From Balneolales bacterium (lineage in GTDB: Bacteria > Bacteroidota > Rhodothermia > Balneolales > Cyclonatronaceae): a DNA stretch of 64,000 nt. The stretch spans positions 62,001-126,000 of the forward strand of contig JAFIET010000001.1 in the NCBI GenBank assembly GCA_020832405.1, written 5' to 3'. Below are positions 1 through 8,649 of this stretch, in pieces. The translations under genes were made by a program, and so were the position numbers. The stretch's first letter is position 1. Each line of letters starts with the position of its first letter. The notes under the pieces are model-generated. The model worked only from the letters and a program-made list of their open reading frames with translations, searched no databases and was not told where the DNA came from.

Positions 1-384
1 GATATACTTGCAGTATCTGAGCGGATTCAGAACCTGTGTCATGATAATGACATTTGCAGTCCTAACTCATGTAATATCAGGCTTGTGGTCGTAGAAGCCC
101 TCAACAATGTGAAGGAGCATGCTTACCTTGACAAACCCAACCGGTATATTTCCATCTATCTCTCTTTTACACGAGATTATGTGCTCATCAGTATTTCGGA
201 TAAAGGCCTTACGAATATAAAAGGGATACAGCCAATCGAACAGAAACTATCTTTGGAAGATCCTGACTCTCTGCCAGAGGGAGGCTTTGGCTTTAGTATA
301 ATGCATACGGTGATGGATGAGGTTTCTTATCACACACACGAAAACGTGAATACGCTAACCCTGAAAAAATACTGGCGGCGCTGA
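1..384 (+). CDS. Anti-sigma factor type serine kinase (HATPase), N-terminus cut by window edge
   Basis: The frame is open to the left edge of the window, so the true start is outside; a GTG at 85 is only internal. The protein shows a GHKL ATPase fold of the RsbW/SpoIIAB type: an N-box (VVEALNNVKEHA), a G1-like ISDKG, and a glycine-rich G2 (EGGFGFSIM) near the end. Such kinases bind a sigma factor or phosphorylate an anti-anti-sigma protein in stress or partner-switching circuits. An anti-anti-sigma partner would be expected upstream, outside the window. The family assignment rests on visible motifs; the regulatory target is unknown. Confidence 0.75.
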   Translation, partial: DILAVSERIQNLCHDNDICSPNSCNIRLVVVEALNNVKEHAYLDKPNRYISIYLSFTRDYVLISISDKGLTNIKGIQPIEQKLSLEDPDSLPEGGFGFSIMHTVMDEVSYHTHENVNTLTLKKYWRR

Positions 385-577
385 AAACAGCCGCAGCTCT
401 GAGTACGGAACCGGATATGAGCTGATCTAATAAAACGTAATGCATTCACACAGTGTTCAAGCCTCAGCTGTACATTTCATTCGATCAATGGCTTTTCCTC
501 ATGTATCCTCTTTAAGGATTTTCGGAAGGTAAAAAACTTTGTCTTTTTGACTTTTTAAAATCAGAACAACCATTTCT

Positions 578-1885
578 ATGTACGAAAAAAGTAAAGCCCT
601 GTACGAACGGGCACAGCAGTTTATTCCCGGCGGCGTTAACAGCCCTGTCCGGGCCTTTAAAGCAGTGGGCGGAACGCCCGTTTTTTTTGAAAAAGCCAAA
701 GGTTCTGTGCTGTACGATGCAGACGGCAACACCTACATCGATTATGTAGGCTCTTGGGGCCCGATGATTCTGGGCCATGCATGGCCGCCGGTTGTGGAAG
801 CCGTGCAAAAAGCAGCTGAGCGCTCCACCTCCTTCGGGGCCCCGACCGAACTCGAAATTCAGCTCGCCGAGCTCATTCAGCAGATGGTGCCGGGCCTCGA
901 CAAAATCCGTATGGTAAACTCCGGTACAGAAGCCTGCATGAGCGCGATTCGCGTGGCACGGGGCTTTACCGGCCGCGATAAAATCATCAAGTTTGAAGGC
1001 AACTATCACGGGCACGGCGATTCTTTCCTCATCAAAGCAGGCAGCGGCGCAATGACCTTCGGCACCCCGAGCAGCCCCGGTGTAACCAAAGGCACCGCGC
1101 AGGATACGCTCACGGCGAACTTCAACGACCTGGAAGATGTGAAGCGCCTCTTTGCCGAAAACAAGGGCGAAATTGCCGCCCTCATTATCGAACCCATTGC
1201 CGGCAACATGGGCTGCGTGCCCCCGGCTGAGGGCTTCCTGCAGGGCCTGCGCGATGTATGCACCGCAGAAGGTGCCGTCCTGATTTTCGACGAGGTGATG
1301 TGCGGGTTCCGCGTAGCACCCGGCGGGGCACAGCAGCTCTACGGCGTACAGGCCGATCTGGTCACCTTCGGCAAGATCATCGGAGCCGGCCTTCCGGTAG
1401 GCGCCTACGGCGGCCGGGAAGAAATCATGAAGGTCGTTTCGCCGGTCGGGCCCGTTTATCAGGCGGGTACGCTTTCAGGCAACCCGCTTGCCATGAGTGC
1501 GGGGCTCGCCCTGCTCACCGAGCTGCACAACAACCCGGGCATCTATGAAGACCTTGAGCACAAAACCGCGCATCTCGAAGAATGGCTGCACCGGGTATTC
1601 AAGCATCATGAGATTACGCATACTTTCAACCGGGTCGGATCCATGCTCGGTATTTTCTTTTGTGAAGATGAAGTGACCGATTTCGCAAGCTGCTCCAAAA
1701 CCGATGCTGAGCTTTTCGGCCGCTTCTTCCACGGTATGCTTAAACGGGGCGTGTACCTTCCGCCCTCGGCTTTCGAAAGCCTGTTCCTCTCCAATGCCAT
1801 CACGCAGGAACAGCTCGACCATACCGTGAATGCCGCCGACGAAACGGCTGAAGAAATCGCACATCTTGCACAACAAAAAGGCTGA
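578..1885 (+). CDS. hemL: Glutamate-1-semialdehyde 2,1-aminomutase
   Basis: A 435-residue PLP enzyme that converts glutamate-1-semialdehyde to 5-aminolevulinate in the C5 route to haem. The N-terminus ([19 protein letters not shown]) is the family signature. The aspartate-containing [10 protein letters not shown] and the PLP-lysine context [17 protein letters not shown] (lysine near residue 266) are intact, and the length is usual for the family. A 193-base leader precedes it; an AACTTTG near 535 could be part of a Bacteroidota -7 element. The MFS gene begins two bases after its stop, so the two are probably co-transcribed. Confidence 0.95.
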   Translation: MYEKSKALYERAQQFIPGGVNSPVRAFKAVGGTPVFFEKAKGSVLYDADGNTYIDYVGSWGPMILGHAWPPVVEAVQKAAERSTSFGAPTELEIQLAELIQQMVPGLDKIRMVNSGTEACMSAIRVARGFTGRDKIIKFEGNYHGHGDSFLIKAGSGAMTFGTPSSPGVTKGTAQDTLTANFNDLEDVKRLFAENKGEIAALIIEPIAGNMGCVPPAEGFLQGLRDVCTAEGAVLIFDEVMCGFRVAPGGAQQLYGVQADLVTFGKIIGAGLPVGAYGGREEIMKVVSPVGPVYQAGTLSGNPLAMSAGLALLTELHNNPGIYEDLEHKTAHLEEWLHRVFKHHEITHTFNRVGSMLGIFFCEDEVTDFASCSKTDAELFGRFFHGMLKRGVYLPPSAFESLFLSNAITQEQLDHTVNAADETAEEIAHLAQQKG

Positions 1886-1887
1886 GT

Positions 1888-3162
1888 TTGAAAAAAGGGC
1901 GCCTCTTTACGGTCTTCTTTGTTGTATTGATTGACCTGATCGGTTTTGGCATTGTGCTTCCGCTGCTGCCGTTTTACGGCTCAGAGTTCGGGGCTACGGC
2001 CATCACCATTGGTTTGCTGTACAGCATTTTTTCCTTCGCGCAGCTCATTTTTTCCCCGATTTGGGGTAGCCTCTCAGACCGTATCGGGCGCCGCCCCATC
2101 ATGCTCATCAGCACCCTGGGCTCGATGGTGGCCTACATCATCTTCGGGCTGGCGGGTTCGCTTGGCGTCCTGTTGTTCTCGCGGCTGCTTGCCGGGGTAA
2201 TGGGCGGCAGCATTTCCACCGCGCAGGCCTACATCGCCGATGTTACCACAACCGAGGAGCGTGCCCGCGGCATGGGCCTGATCGGCGCCGCCTTTGGCAT
2301 CGGCTTCGTGCTTGGGCCGGTACTGGCTGCTGCACTCATCAATCCGTCCTTTGCCGGCTTTTTTGCCAACCTCGGCTATGCCGATTTCGCGGCCTGGCTG
2401 GAAGCCAACAAATACGCTCTGCCCGGTTTCTTTGCGGCATTCCTGTCGTTTTGCAGCTTTCTCTGGGTATTTTTCCGCCTGGAAGAAACCGTTGATAAAG
2501 AGCGGGCCAAAAGCCTGCCGAAGTTCAAAATCGGGGGCGTTTTCACCAAAACCTTCTGGGAGCGGCTCAGCGACAACAAAGCCAAAGGCTCGGCCTTTTT
2601 CGGGATGCTGGTGTTCGCCGCCTTCATCCTGTCCTTTGGTCAGTCGAACCTCTACAGCGCCTTCCCGCTTTTCAGCGAAGCCATACTGGGAATGGATGCG
2701 CAGCAGGTGAGCCTGCAGTTTTTCTATATCGGCATTATCGCGGTCATCATTCAGGGCGGGCTGATTCGGCCGCTTACGCGCATGTTTTCTGAGGAAAAAA
2801 TCTTCCTCACCGGCAACATTCTCATGGCCATCGGCATGGCGCTGATCGGCCTCTCAACAGAGGTGTGGATGCTCACCATGTTCCTCGGCCTGATGGCGGT
2901 GGGGCACAGCCTCAACCTGCCTACCATGAACAGCCTCATCTCCAAAGAAGCCGATCCTGCGCAGGTCGGCACGGTTATGGGCACCGCACAGGGGCTTTCG
3001 GGTCTTGGTCGCACCATCGGCCCGACCTGGGGCGGTTTTCTGTTTGGCATTTCGCCCTTCATTCCGTTCTTTGTAACCGGCGCCGTTATCGCCATCACCA
3101 TCTGGATTGGCGCCCGCATCGTGGCCGGGCGCGGGTCTGCGGCTGAAGTCCCGGCGGGCTGA
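1888..3162 (+). CDS. MFS transporter, TetA-like drug/metabolite exporter
   Basis: A 424-residue inner-membrane protein with about 12 hydrophobic segments. It carries the major-facilitator loop 2-3 signature (GSLSDRIGRRPIM, residues about 63-75) and a TetA/MFS_1-like N-terminus (FVVLIDLIGFGIVLPLLPFY). It probably works as a proton antiporter exporting a small molecule; the substrate cannot be read from sequence. The start is TTG, two bases after the hemL stop, which suggests translational coupling. A long loop between helices 5 and 6 (roughly residues 150-180) is somewhat unusual. Confidence 0.85.
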   Translation: MKKGRLFTVFFVVLIDLIGFGIVLPLLPFYGSEFGATAITIGLLYSIFSFAQLIFSPIWGSLSDRIGRRPIMLISTLGSMVAYIIFGLAGSLGVLLFSRLLAGVMGGSISTAQAYIADVTTTEERARGMGLIGAAFGIGFVLGPVLAAALINPSFAGFFANLGYADFAAWLEANKYALPGFFAAFLSFCSFLWVFFRLEETVDKERAKSLPKFKIGGVFTKTFWERLSDNKAKGSAFFGMLVFAAFILSFGQSNLYSAFPLFSEAILGMDAQQVSLQFFYIGIIAVIIQGGLIRPLTRMFSEEKIFLTGNILMAIGMALIGLSTEVWMLTMFLGLMAVGHSLNLPTMNSLISKEADPAQVGTVMGTAQGLSGLGRTIGPTWGGFLFGISPFIPFFVTGAVIAITIWIGARIVAGRGSAAEVPAG

Positions 3163-3189
3163 TGCTACCGCCGGTTTATTTTTTTTAGG

Positions 3190-3633
3190 ATGATGAGCCT
3201 CCTGCCCCTGCTCAGCAGCTTTCCCGCATGGCCGTATTTGGGATTGTTTGTAACGGCTTTTGCCGCGGCGACCATCCTCCCGTTTAGTTCAGAAGCTGCG
3301 GTTGTTGCTGCCATGCTGGCCGGGCTCGATCCGGCCGCCATCCTCCTCTGGGCCTCGCTGGGTAACTGCCTGGCCTGCCTGTTCAACTACGGCATTGGCT
3401 ATCTTTTTTATAAACCGGCCCGGCAAAAACTGCGGCAGAGCCGGTACGGCCGCATCGCCCTTATCTACACCAAAAAGTACGGCATGTGGAGCATGCTGTT
3501 TTCCTGGGCGCCGCTCATCGGTGACCCGCTCACCATCGTTGGCGGACTCTTCCGGCTGCCGCTGCTTCCGTTTCTGCTGCTCGTTTTCAGCCTCCGTATC
3601 GGCCGGTACGCGCTTATTATCTGGGTGATGTGA
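3190..3633 (+). CDS. YqaA-type small membrane protein (VTT/DedA-related)
   Basis: A 147-residue polytopic membrane protein. FVTAFAAATILPFSSEAAVVAA, the GNCLACLFNYGIGY segment and a C-terminal FSWAPLIGDPLTIVGGLFR match the YqaA branch of the SNARE-associated/VTT family, related to DedA proteins. Some relatives act as lipid scramblases or affect membrane potential; the role of this one is unknown. It begins 27 bases after the MFS gene and probably belongs to the same transcript. ATG codons at 3190 and 3193 are equivalent candidate starts. Confidence 0.75.
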   Translation: MMSLLPLLSSFPAWPYLGLFVTAFAAATILPFSSEAAVVAAMLAGLDPAAILLWASLGNCLACLFNYGIGYLFYKPARQKLRQSRYGRIALIYTKKYGMWSMLFSWAPLIGDPLTIVGGLFRLPLLPFLLLVFSLRIGRYALIIWVM

Positions 3634-3640
3634 TTTGAGG

Positions 3641-3668
3641 CCGTGAACCCATCACCCGAAAAAAAGAC
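3641..3668 (+). repeat. Recurring CATC(A/C)CCC intergenic element, copy 1
   Basis: The core CATCACCC at 3650-3657 is followed by a GAAAAAAAG run, between the convergent YqaA-like gene and the YeeZ-like gene. It is one of the recurring elements described in the findings. Its function is unknown. Confidence 0.5.
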
Positions 3669-3670
3669 CC

Positions 3671-4510
3671 TTAATAGCCGTCGTAAGGTGATTTGTATTT
3701 GAACTCGTAGCCGAGCTCTTCGCGCAGTTTGCGGCTGCTTACCTGCTTCCAGTTTTCATCCGGGGCAGTGGCCGTAAAGGCAGGCAGCGGCAGATTCATG
3801 CGCCGGGCGCACTCGGTGTAGTAGGTTTCCCGGTTGGGGTGTTCGTCGCAGCACACGTTGTAAATTTCGCCCATGATTTGCTTTCTGATAACGCGCTCAG
3901 TAACCCTGATGCAGTCTTCGAGGTGGACCAGGTTTACGGGAGCTTCGGGCTTGTCGAGGCCCTGCCGTCCCGCGAGGTACCTGGCGGGATGCCGCCCGTT
4001 GCCGTAGAGTCCGGCAAAACGAAGCACGCAGGTGCCGAATTCGCTTCGGGACATCAGCGCCTGCTCGGCCTCAAGCATGGCAAGCCCGGAATTGGTGATG
4101 TTGCCCTGCCCAGCGTCTTCTTCCTGTACTACCCGGTTCAGGTCGGCGTAAACCGACGTGGAGCTGATAAACACAACCAGACTCACAGGCGATGACAGCA
4201 GGTGAGGCATCAGGTTGTCGATCAGCAGGCGGTACCACGACCGCAGGTTTTCTTTCTTCCGGCCGGGCGGGATGTTGAGCACCAGCACATCGGCATCAAA
4301 AAAGGAGTGCAGGCTTTGCGGTGCTTTGAGGCCGGGCGTAAACTGAAGCACATAGTCGCTGATGTGGTGCTCGCGCAGCAGCGGGCGTTTCTCTTCTGAA
4401 GTAGTGGAGCCGTTAACCTGAAAACCGGCCTGAACAAGCCGGGCTCCCAAAGGGAGGCCGTACCAGCCGCAGCCGAGCACAGAAATTGTTTTTACGGGAG
4501 GTTGGTGCAT
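3671..4510 (-). CDS. YeeZ-like SDR/NAD(P)-dependent epimerase-family protein
   Basis: A 279-residue cytoplasmic protein with an N-terminal Rossmann dinucleotide motif (SVLGCGWYGLPLGARL, residues about 10-25), followed by VLNIPPGRK and an SSTSVYAD segment matching the serine/tyrosine region of extended SDRs. The pattern fits the YeeZ-type 'SDR family' proteins near sugar-nucleotide epimerases. The substrate is unknown. It is transcribed alone, convergent with the YqaA-like gene and divergent from mrp across an 81-base gap, which must hold both promoters. Confidence 0.7.
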   Translation of the reverse strand: MHQPPVKTISVLGCGWYGLPLGARLVQAGFQVNGSTTSEEKRPLLREHHISDYVLQFTPGLKAPQSLHSFFDADVLVLNIPPGRKKENLRSWYRLLIDNLMPHLLSSPVSLVVFISSTSVYADLNRVVQEEDAGQGNITNSGLAMLEAEQALMSRSEFGTCVLRFAGLYGNGRHPARYLAGRQGLDKPEAPVNLVHLEDCIRVTERVIRKQIMGEIYNVCCDEHPNRETYYTECARRMNLPLPAFTATAPDENWKQVSSRKLREELGYEFKYKSPYDGY

Positions 4511-4591
4511 AAATCTTTCAACGATATTTCATAATAGTTTGTTAGATTGCCAAGATACTATCAGCCAAGATAAATCCGGAATTTATTTACT

Positions 4592-5689
4592 ATGTCAATT
4601 ACGCAGGAAAAAGTTATAGAAGCTCTCAGCAATGTAATTGACCCCGATTTGGGTCAGGACATTGTGACCCTCAATATGGTCGAAGATGTGCAGATTGAAG
4701 GCAAAAAAGTGAGTTTTACAGTAAACCTCACCACGCCTGCCTGCCCGATGAAAGAAGAAATTCAGCGTGCGTGTGTAAATGCGGTGAAGCATCTTGTGGA
4801 TGCTGAAGCCGAAGTTGTACCGAACATGAGTTCAAAAGTGCAGCAGAACAAGAAAATAGAGGAAACGCAGACCGATACGCTTTCGGGGGTTAAGAACATT
4901 ATTGCAGTAGCCTCCGGAAAAGGCGGCGTGGGGAAATCAACTGTTTCCGTGAATCTTGCAGTAGCGCTGGCACAGACAGGCGCCAAGGTCGGGCTTGTGG
5001 ATACTGATATTTACGGACCGAGCATCCCGACTATGTTTAATGTGCGGGAGCGGCCGAACATCAACACGCGCCGGAAGCTTATCCCCCTGGAGAAATTCGG
5101 TGTGAAGCTGCTTTCCATGGGTTTGCTTGTAGATCAGGATCAGGCGGTGGTTTGGCGCGGACCGATGGTTTCAAGCGCGGTGAAGCAGTTTCTGAGCGAA
5201 GCAGAGTGGGGCGAGCTCGATTACCTGATTATGGATCTGCCTCCGGGAACCGGCGACATTCAGCTCACCATTGTGCAGACCGTGCCGCTAACGGGCGCCA
5301 TCATTGTATCAACCCCACAGGATGTTGCGCTTGACGATGCCCGCAAGGGAGTGGCGATGTTCCAGAAAGTGAACGTGCCGGTGCTCGGTATTATCGAGAA
5401 TATGGCCTACTTCACCCCGCCGGATATGCCGGATAAGAAGTACCACATCTTTGGTAAAGACGGAGCCCGGAATCTTGCTGCCCGTTTACAGGTACCATTT
5501 TTAGGAGAGGTACCCCTCGAACAGTCTGTCCGGGAAGGCGCCGATGAAGGTGTACCTGCTGTTGCGCAGCACGACCTGAGTCCGGCAGCTTTGTCGTTTA
5601 AGGAAATTGCCAAACGAAGTGCACAGCAGATTTCCATCCGCAATGCGGAGCAGGACCCGACTGAGCGCATTGAAATAAAGTTCAAATAA
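4592..5689 (+). CDS. mrp: Mrp/ApbC-family iron-sulfur cluster carrier ATPase
   Basis: A 365-residue protein with an N-terminal MIP18/DUF59 domain (residues 1-80, including TPACPMK) and a ParA/MinD-type ATPase with the deviant Walker A GKGGVGKST (about 109-117). DTDIYGPSIPTMF and LPPGTGDIQLT are typical Mrp motifs. It should load or carry Fe-S clusters to apo-proteins. The CxxC normally found after ENMAYF is absent; the segment reads TPPDMPDKKYHIFGKDG. I recall the same replacement in other Bacteroidota Mrp proteins. A terminator follows 57 bases after the stop. Confidence 0.9.
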   Translation: MSITQEKVIEALSNVIDPDLGQDIVTLNMVEDVQIEGKKVSFTVNLTTPACPMKEEIQRACVNAVKHLVDAEAEVVPNMSSKVQQNKKIEETQTDTLSGVKNIIAVASGKGGVGKSTVSVNLAVALAQTGAKVGLVDTDIYGPSIPTMFNVRERPNINTRRKLIPLEKFGVKLLSMGLLVDQDQAVVWRGPMVSSAVKQFLSEAEWGELDYLIMDLPPGTGDIQLTIVQTVPLTGAIIVSTPQDVALDDARKGVAMFQKVNVPVLGIIENMAYFTPPDMPDKKYHIFGKDGARNLAARLQVPFLGEVPLEQSVREGADEGVPAVAQHDLSPAALSFKEIAKRSAQQISIRNAEQDPTERIEIKFK

Positions 5690-5746
5690 GGCGTACAGCC
5701 TGTAAAGGCGGTCAGGCAGAAAATAACAGAACTCCATTACACAATT

Positions 5747-5795
5747 GGGGTCGTGGCGGTACGGGTTTAGAGTGCTGAGCCGCGACCCCTTTTTA
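5747..5795 (+). terminator. Intrinsic terminator after mrp
   Basis: GGGGTCGTGGC (5747-5757) pairs with GCCGCGACCCC (5779-5789, one G-T pair), followed directly by a T-run. Confidence 0.8.
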
Positions 5796-5806
5796 TTTAT
5801 ATACCT

Positions 5807-6136
5807 ATGCTCACCGAAGAAGCTAAAAAGGCGTTGTACTATGCACGCCCGTTTGTTACGGCAGCCGACTATGAGGATGTAAAACAGGGTGATAACGCAG
5901 CCGCAGCCAAACGAATCAGAAACCGCAGCTGGTTTATGCTGCTTATTTCAGTGCTTGTAAGCAGTATTTTTTTGCTGAACAGCGTATTCCGGGTTTTTGA
6001 GTATCTGGAAACAGAACGCAGCGGAGCACTTACAGCTGTAGTGCTTTGGGCCCTGGTAGGTCTGGTGTGTCTCATTTCCGGATTCCGGTATTATATGAGG
6101 CTATCCCGAACAGGCCGTTGGCTGCTGCACAACTGA
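5807..6136 (+). CDS. Small two-helix membrane protein, unknown function
   Basis: A 109-residue protein with a hydrophilic N-terminus of about 45 residues and two transmembrane helices (WFMLLISVLVSSIFLLNSVF and LTAVVLWALVGLVCLISGF), ending in a short basic tail. I do not recognise the family. It lies directly behind the mrp terminator and faces the rplS operon, so it needs its own promoter or read-through. Codon use resembles its neighbours. It is supported as a gene by length, membrane pattern and lack of a competing frame. Confidence 0.6.
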   Translation: MLTEEAKKALYYARPFVTAADYEDVKQGDNAAAAKRIRNRSWFMLLISVLVSSIFLLNSVFRVFEYLETERSGALTAVVLWALVGLVCLISGFRYYMRLSRTGRWLLHN

Positions 6137-6188
6137 GACGTTTGCATAAATAAATGCGGCATCTCAACAAAGCTTTAAGCTAAACAAG

Positions 6189-6216
6189 AAAAGGCCACCC
6201 CCGTTAGAGGGTGGCC
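6189..6216 (-). terminator. Intrinsic terminator of the ffh-rplS operon
   Basis: GGCCACCC (6193-6200) pairs with GGGTGGCC (6209-6216). On the minus strand the hairpin is followed by TTTTC, so it ends the operon after rplS. Confidence 0.8.
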
Positions 6217-6281
6217 GAACACATAAAACGCTATGCTTAAGGCGGGGGCTCTGCCGTCGCTTAAAGCAGCACGAAACGGGC

Positions 6282-6632
6282 TTAGCGGGTAAAGCGGCCT
6301 CTTTCCTTGATGCGGGCTGCTTTGCCGCGAAGAGCACGCAGGTAGAAGAGTTTTGCACGACGTACTTTACCGCGTTTTTTCACTTCAATTTTGGAAATGA
6401 AGGGTGAGTACATGGGGAAGATACGCTCTACCCCTACGTTATTAGAAATTTTGCGTACAGTAAAGGTCTTGTTGGCAGTGGAGCCGCGCATGCTGATAAC
6501 AACACCCTCATACTGCTGAATACGCTCTTTTTCACCTTCACGCACACGATAATGGATGTTGATCGTGTCGCCGGGCTTGAAGTCAACCACTTCGCCCACT
6601 TGTGTTTGTTCAATTAATTTGAGCTTTTCCAT
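6282..6632 (-). CDS. rplS: Large ribosomal subunit protein bL19
   Basis: A 116-residue protein with the L19 signatures [29 protein letters not shown] and [12 protein letters not shown] spread along its length. It sits at the 30S-50S interface. It is the last gene of the ffh-rpsP-rimM-trmD-rplS cluster, 26 bases after trmD, and is followed by a hairpin terminator. Length and sequence are typical. Confidence 0.97.
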   Translation of the reverse strand: MEKLKLIEQTQVGEVVDFKPGDTINIHYRVREGEKERIQQYEGVVISMRGSTANKTFTVRKISNNVGVERIFPMYSPFISKIEVKKRGKVRRAKLFYLRALRGKAARIKERGRFTR

Positions 6633-6658
6633 TGTTTTGCCTGATTAGAAATGTGCTT

Positions 6659-7354
6659 TTATTGATTATTCAGAAATTGATTGTAAAGATCCGGTCTGAG
6701 GCGCTTTGTTTTATCCTCCATCTGCTGCTGACGCCACTGCTGAACGCGTTTGTGGTCGCCCGAGCGAAGGACTTCAGGTATCGGTATTCCGCGGAATTCA
6801 GCGGGACGCGTGTAATGCGGCGCATCGAGCAGCCCGTCCATAAAGGAATCGGTAAGGGCACTTTCTGCATCACCCAGTACACCCGGGAGCAGCCTTACAA
6901 TAGCGTCGGTTACGACCAGCGCGGGCAGTTCGCCACCAGAGAGAACAAAATCACCAATGCTGTATTCTTTGGTGATGATTTCATCCCGGATGCGCTGATC
7001 TATCCCTTTGTAGTGGCCGCACAAAATGATAAGGTTGCTGCACAGCGATAAGCGGTTGGCATCCTGCTGTGTGAAAACCGGCGCATCGGGTGTCATGAAA
7101 ATGATTTCATCGTACGAACGCACAGCTTTGAGGGCTTCGGTACAGTCGAAAACCGGCTGTGCTGTAAGCACCATGCCGGCGCCTCCCCCAAAAGGGTAGT
7201 CATCAACTTTTCGGTGTTTATGCGTGGAGTAATCACGTATGTTGTGTACTTCGATTTCGGCCAGCTGCTTGTCGCGCGCATTACGGATAATGCTGTGGTC
7301 AAGCGGGCTGTGCAGCATCTCGGGCACAACAGAAAGCAGATCAATTCGGAGCAT
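6659..7354 (-). CDS. trmD: tRNA (guanine-N1-)-methyltransferase
   Basis: A 231-residue SPOUT-class methyltransferase that makes m1G37 in tRNAs reading CNN and similar codons, protecting against +1 frameshifting. LRIDLLSVVPEML at the N-terminus, YPFGGGAGMVL, ILCGHYKGIDQRI and FVLSGGELPALV are the S-adenosylmethionine trefoil-knot motifs. It lies between rimM and rplS as in many bacteria. ATG start; normal length. Confidence 0.97.
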   Translation of the reverse strand: MLRIDLLSVVPEMLHSPLDHSIIRNARDKQLAEIEVHNIRDYSTHKHRKVDDYPFGGGAGMVLTAQPVFDCTEALKAVRSYDEIIFMTPDAPVFTQQDANRLSLCSNLIILCGHYKGIDQRIRDEIITKEYSIGDFVLSGGELPALVVTDAIVRLLPGVLGDAESALTDSFMDGLLDAPHYTRPAEFRGIPIPEVLRSGDHKRVQQWRQQQMEDKTKRLRPDLYNQFLNNQ

Positions 7355-7382
7355 AGAAAGTTAATGAGCGGGCAGCTGTTGG

Positions 7383-7910
7383 TTAATCTTCAAGGCCGAA
7401 AAAAGCATCGAGGCCCTGTGCATACACTACCTGAGCGTCGTGGTCTATTTCAGCAATGTAAGCTTCAACTGCCGGAACGAGCAGCAGCTGTGCCCTAAGC
7501 TGAACCTCAAAAATAGGATGTGCAGGGTTATCCATCACACCTGTGATGTACCCGCTTATACCGGAAGCCTCGTCTTCGAGCTGATAGCCTTCACAGCCGA
7601 AGATAAGGGCGGATTCATCCTCTTCATTTTGGTCAGTACGCTGCAGGGGCTCAGTTGGAGAAAAGAGCACGAGATCCTGCAGGGTTTCGGCTTCCGAACG
7701 GTTGCTGATACCTGAAAATAAAACAAAGAACAAACCCGAGCCGGCCTTACCGTTCGGGCGGATTGCTTCAATGCGAATCGGTTCATAATCTCCCCGGCTG
7801 CTTTTAACATAAAGCAGATCGTTTACTTCAGGGGGAGCGCCTTCCTCGTGTACGAACACGATTTCTCCTTTAATGCCATGAGCTTTTTTTATGAAGCCAA
7901 TCGGGTACAT
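7383..7910 (-). CDS. rimM: 16S rRNA processing protein RimM
   Basis: A 175-residue two-domain protein. The N-terminal reductase-like barrel starts YPIGFIKKAHGIKGEI, the usual RimM opening, and a PRC-barrel follows (GYQLEDEASGISGYITGVMD). It helps mature the 16S 3' domain by binding uS19. It sits between rpsP and trmD, its standard place. The C-terminus (DAQVVYAQGLDAFFGLED) is slightly diverged but complete. Confidence 0.95.
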   Translation of the reverse strand: MYPIGFIKKAHGIKGEIVFVHEEGAPPEVNDLLYVKSSRGDYEPIRIEAIRPNGKAGSGLFFVLFSGISNRSEAETLQDLVLFSPTEPLQRTDQNEEDESALIFGCEGYQLEDEASGISGYITGVMDNPAHPIFEVQLRAQLLLVPAVEAYIAEIDHDAQVVYAQGLDAFFGLED

Positions 7911-7955
7911 GGGAAACCTGTGTTTGAAAAAGGCAGGGAATCAGACCGAAAGCGC

Positions 7956-8564
7956 TTATTCGCTTTTGGTTTCTTCAGCAGCGCTTTCGCCTGTTTCTTC
8001 AGAAGGGGCTTCTGCCTCAGCTGCTGCATCTGCCGGGGCTTCGGCTTTTGCTTCAGCTTCAGCGGCTTCTGCCTCTGCTGCTGCTTTGGCTTCAGCTGCT
8101 GCTTTTTCTTTAGCGATGCGTGCTTCTTCAGCTTTTTTGGCTGCTTCTTCGGCGCGTTTTTTCTGCTCGGCCTGGAAAGCTTCTTCTTCTGCTTTAACAG
8201 CAGCTTTTTTAGCTTCTTTAGAAGTGAGGGGCTGACCGGTTTTGTCGGCTTTTTCCTGCTTCCAGCTGCTTAGTGCGGCTTCAATTTCCTCGGGGGATTT
8301 TTTCCAGCGCTCGAGGTGGAGGCGATAGTAAATACCTTCGTTTCTGAGCAGGCGCTCAACTGTCTCGGAAGGTTGAGCACCGGTTTTTAGCCAGTAAATG
8401 ATCCGCTCGGTATCAACGGCTACCATAGCCGGTGTTGAAACGGGGTTGTAGCGGCCAAGGCTTTCAATAATACGGCCGTCGCGCTTTTTACGGCTGTCGG
8501 CTGCCACGATATGATAGTAAGGCGCTTTTTTGCGTCCGTGGCGTTGTAATCTGATTCGTACCAA
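7956..8564 (-). CDS. rpsP: Small ribosomal subunit protein bS16 with long charged C-terminal extension
   Basis: The first ~80 residues (MVRIRLQRHGRKKAPYYHIV, then RDGRIIESLGRYNP) are a standard S16 domain that supports 30S assembly. The protein runs to 202 residues, over twice the usual 80-90. Residues about 115-202 form a lysine/alanine/glutamate-rich coiled-coil-like region, then an acidic alanine/glutamate tail. Extended S16 proteins are known in Bacteroidota; the tail's role is unknown. It is second in the operon, 85 bases after ffh. Confidence 0.95.
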   Translation of the reverse strand: MVRIRLQRHGRKKAPYYHIVAADSRKKRDGRIIESLGRYNPVSTPAMVAVDTERIIYWLKTGAQPSETVERLLRNEGIYYRLHLERWKKSPEEIEAALSSWKQEKADKTGQPLTSKEAKKAAVKAEEEAFQAEQKKRAEEAAKKAEEARIAKEKAAAEAKAAAEAEAAEAEAKAEAPADAAAEAEAPSEETGESAAEETKSE

Positions 8565-8649
8565 AATTATTCTCCTTTAATACGTGTATTGCGTTTTATG
8601 TGTGTGAAAATCGTATTGCTGAAAACGAAAAATGCAGCCTGCCCGTAAC

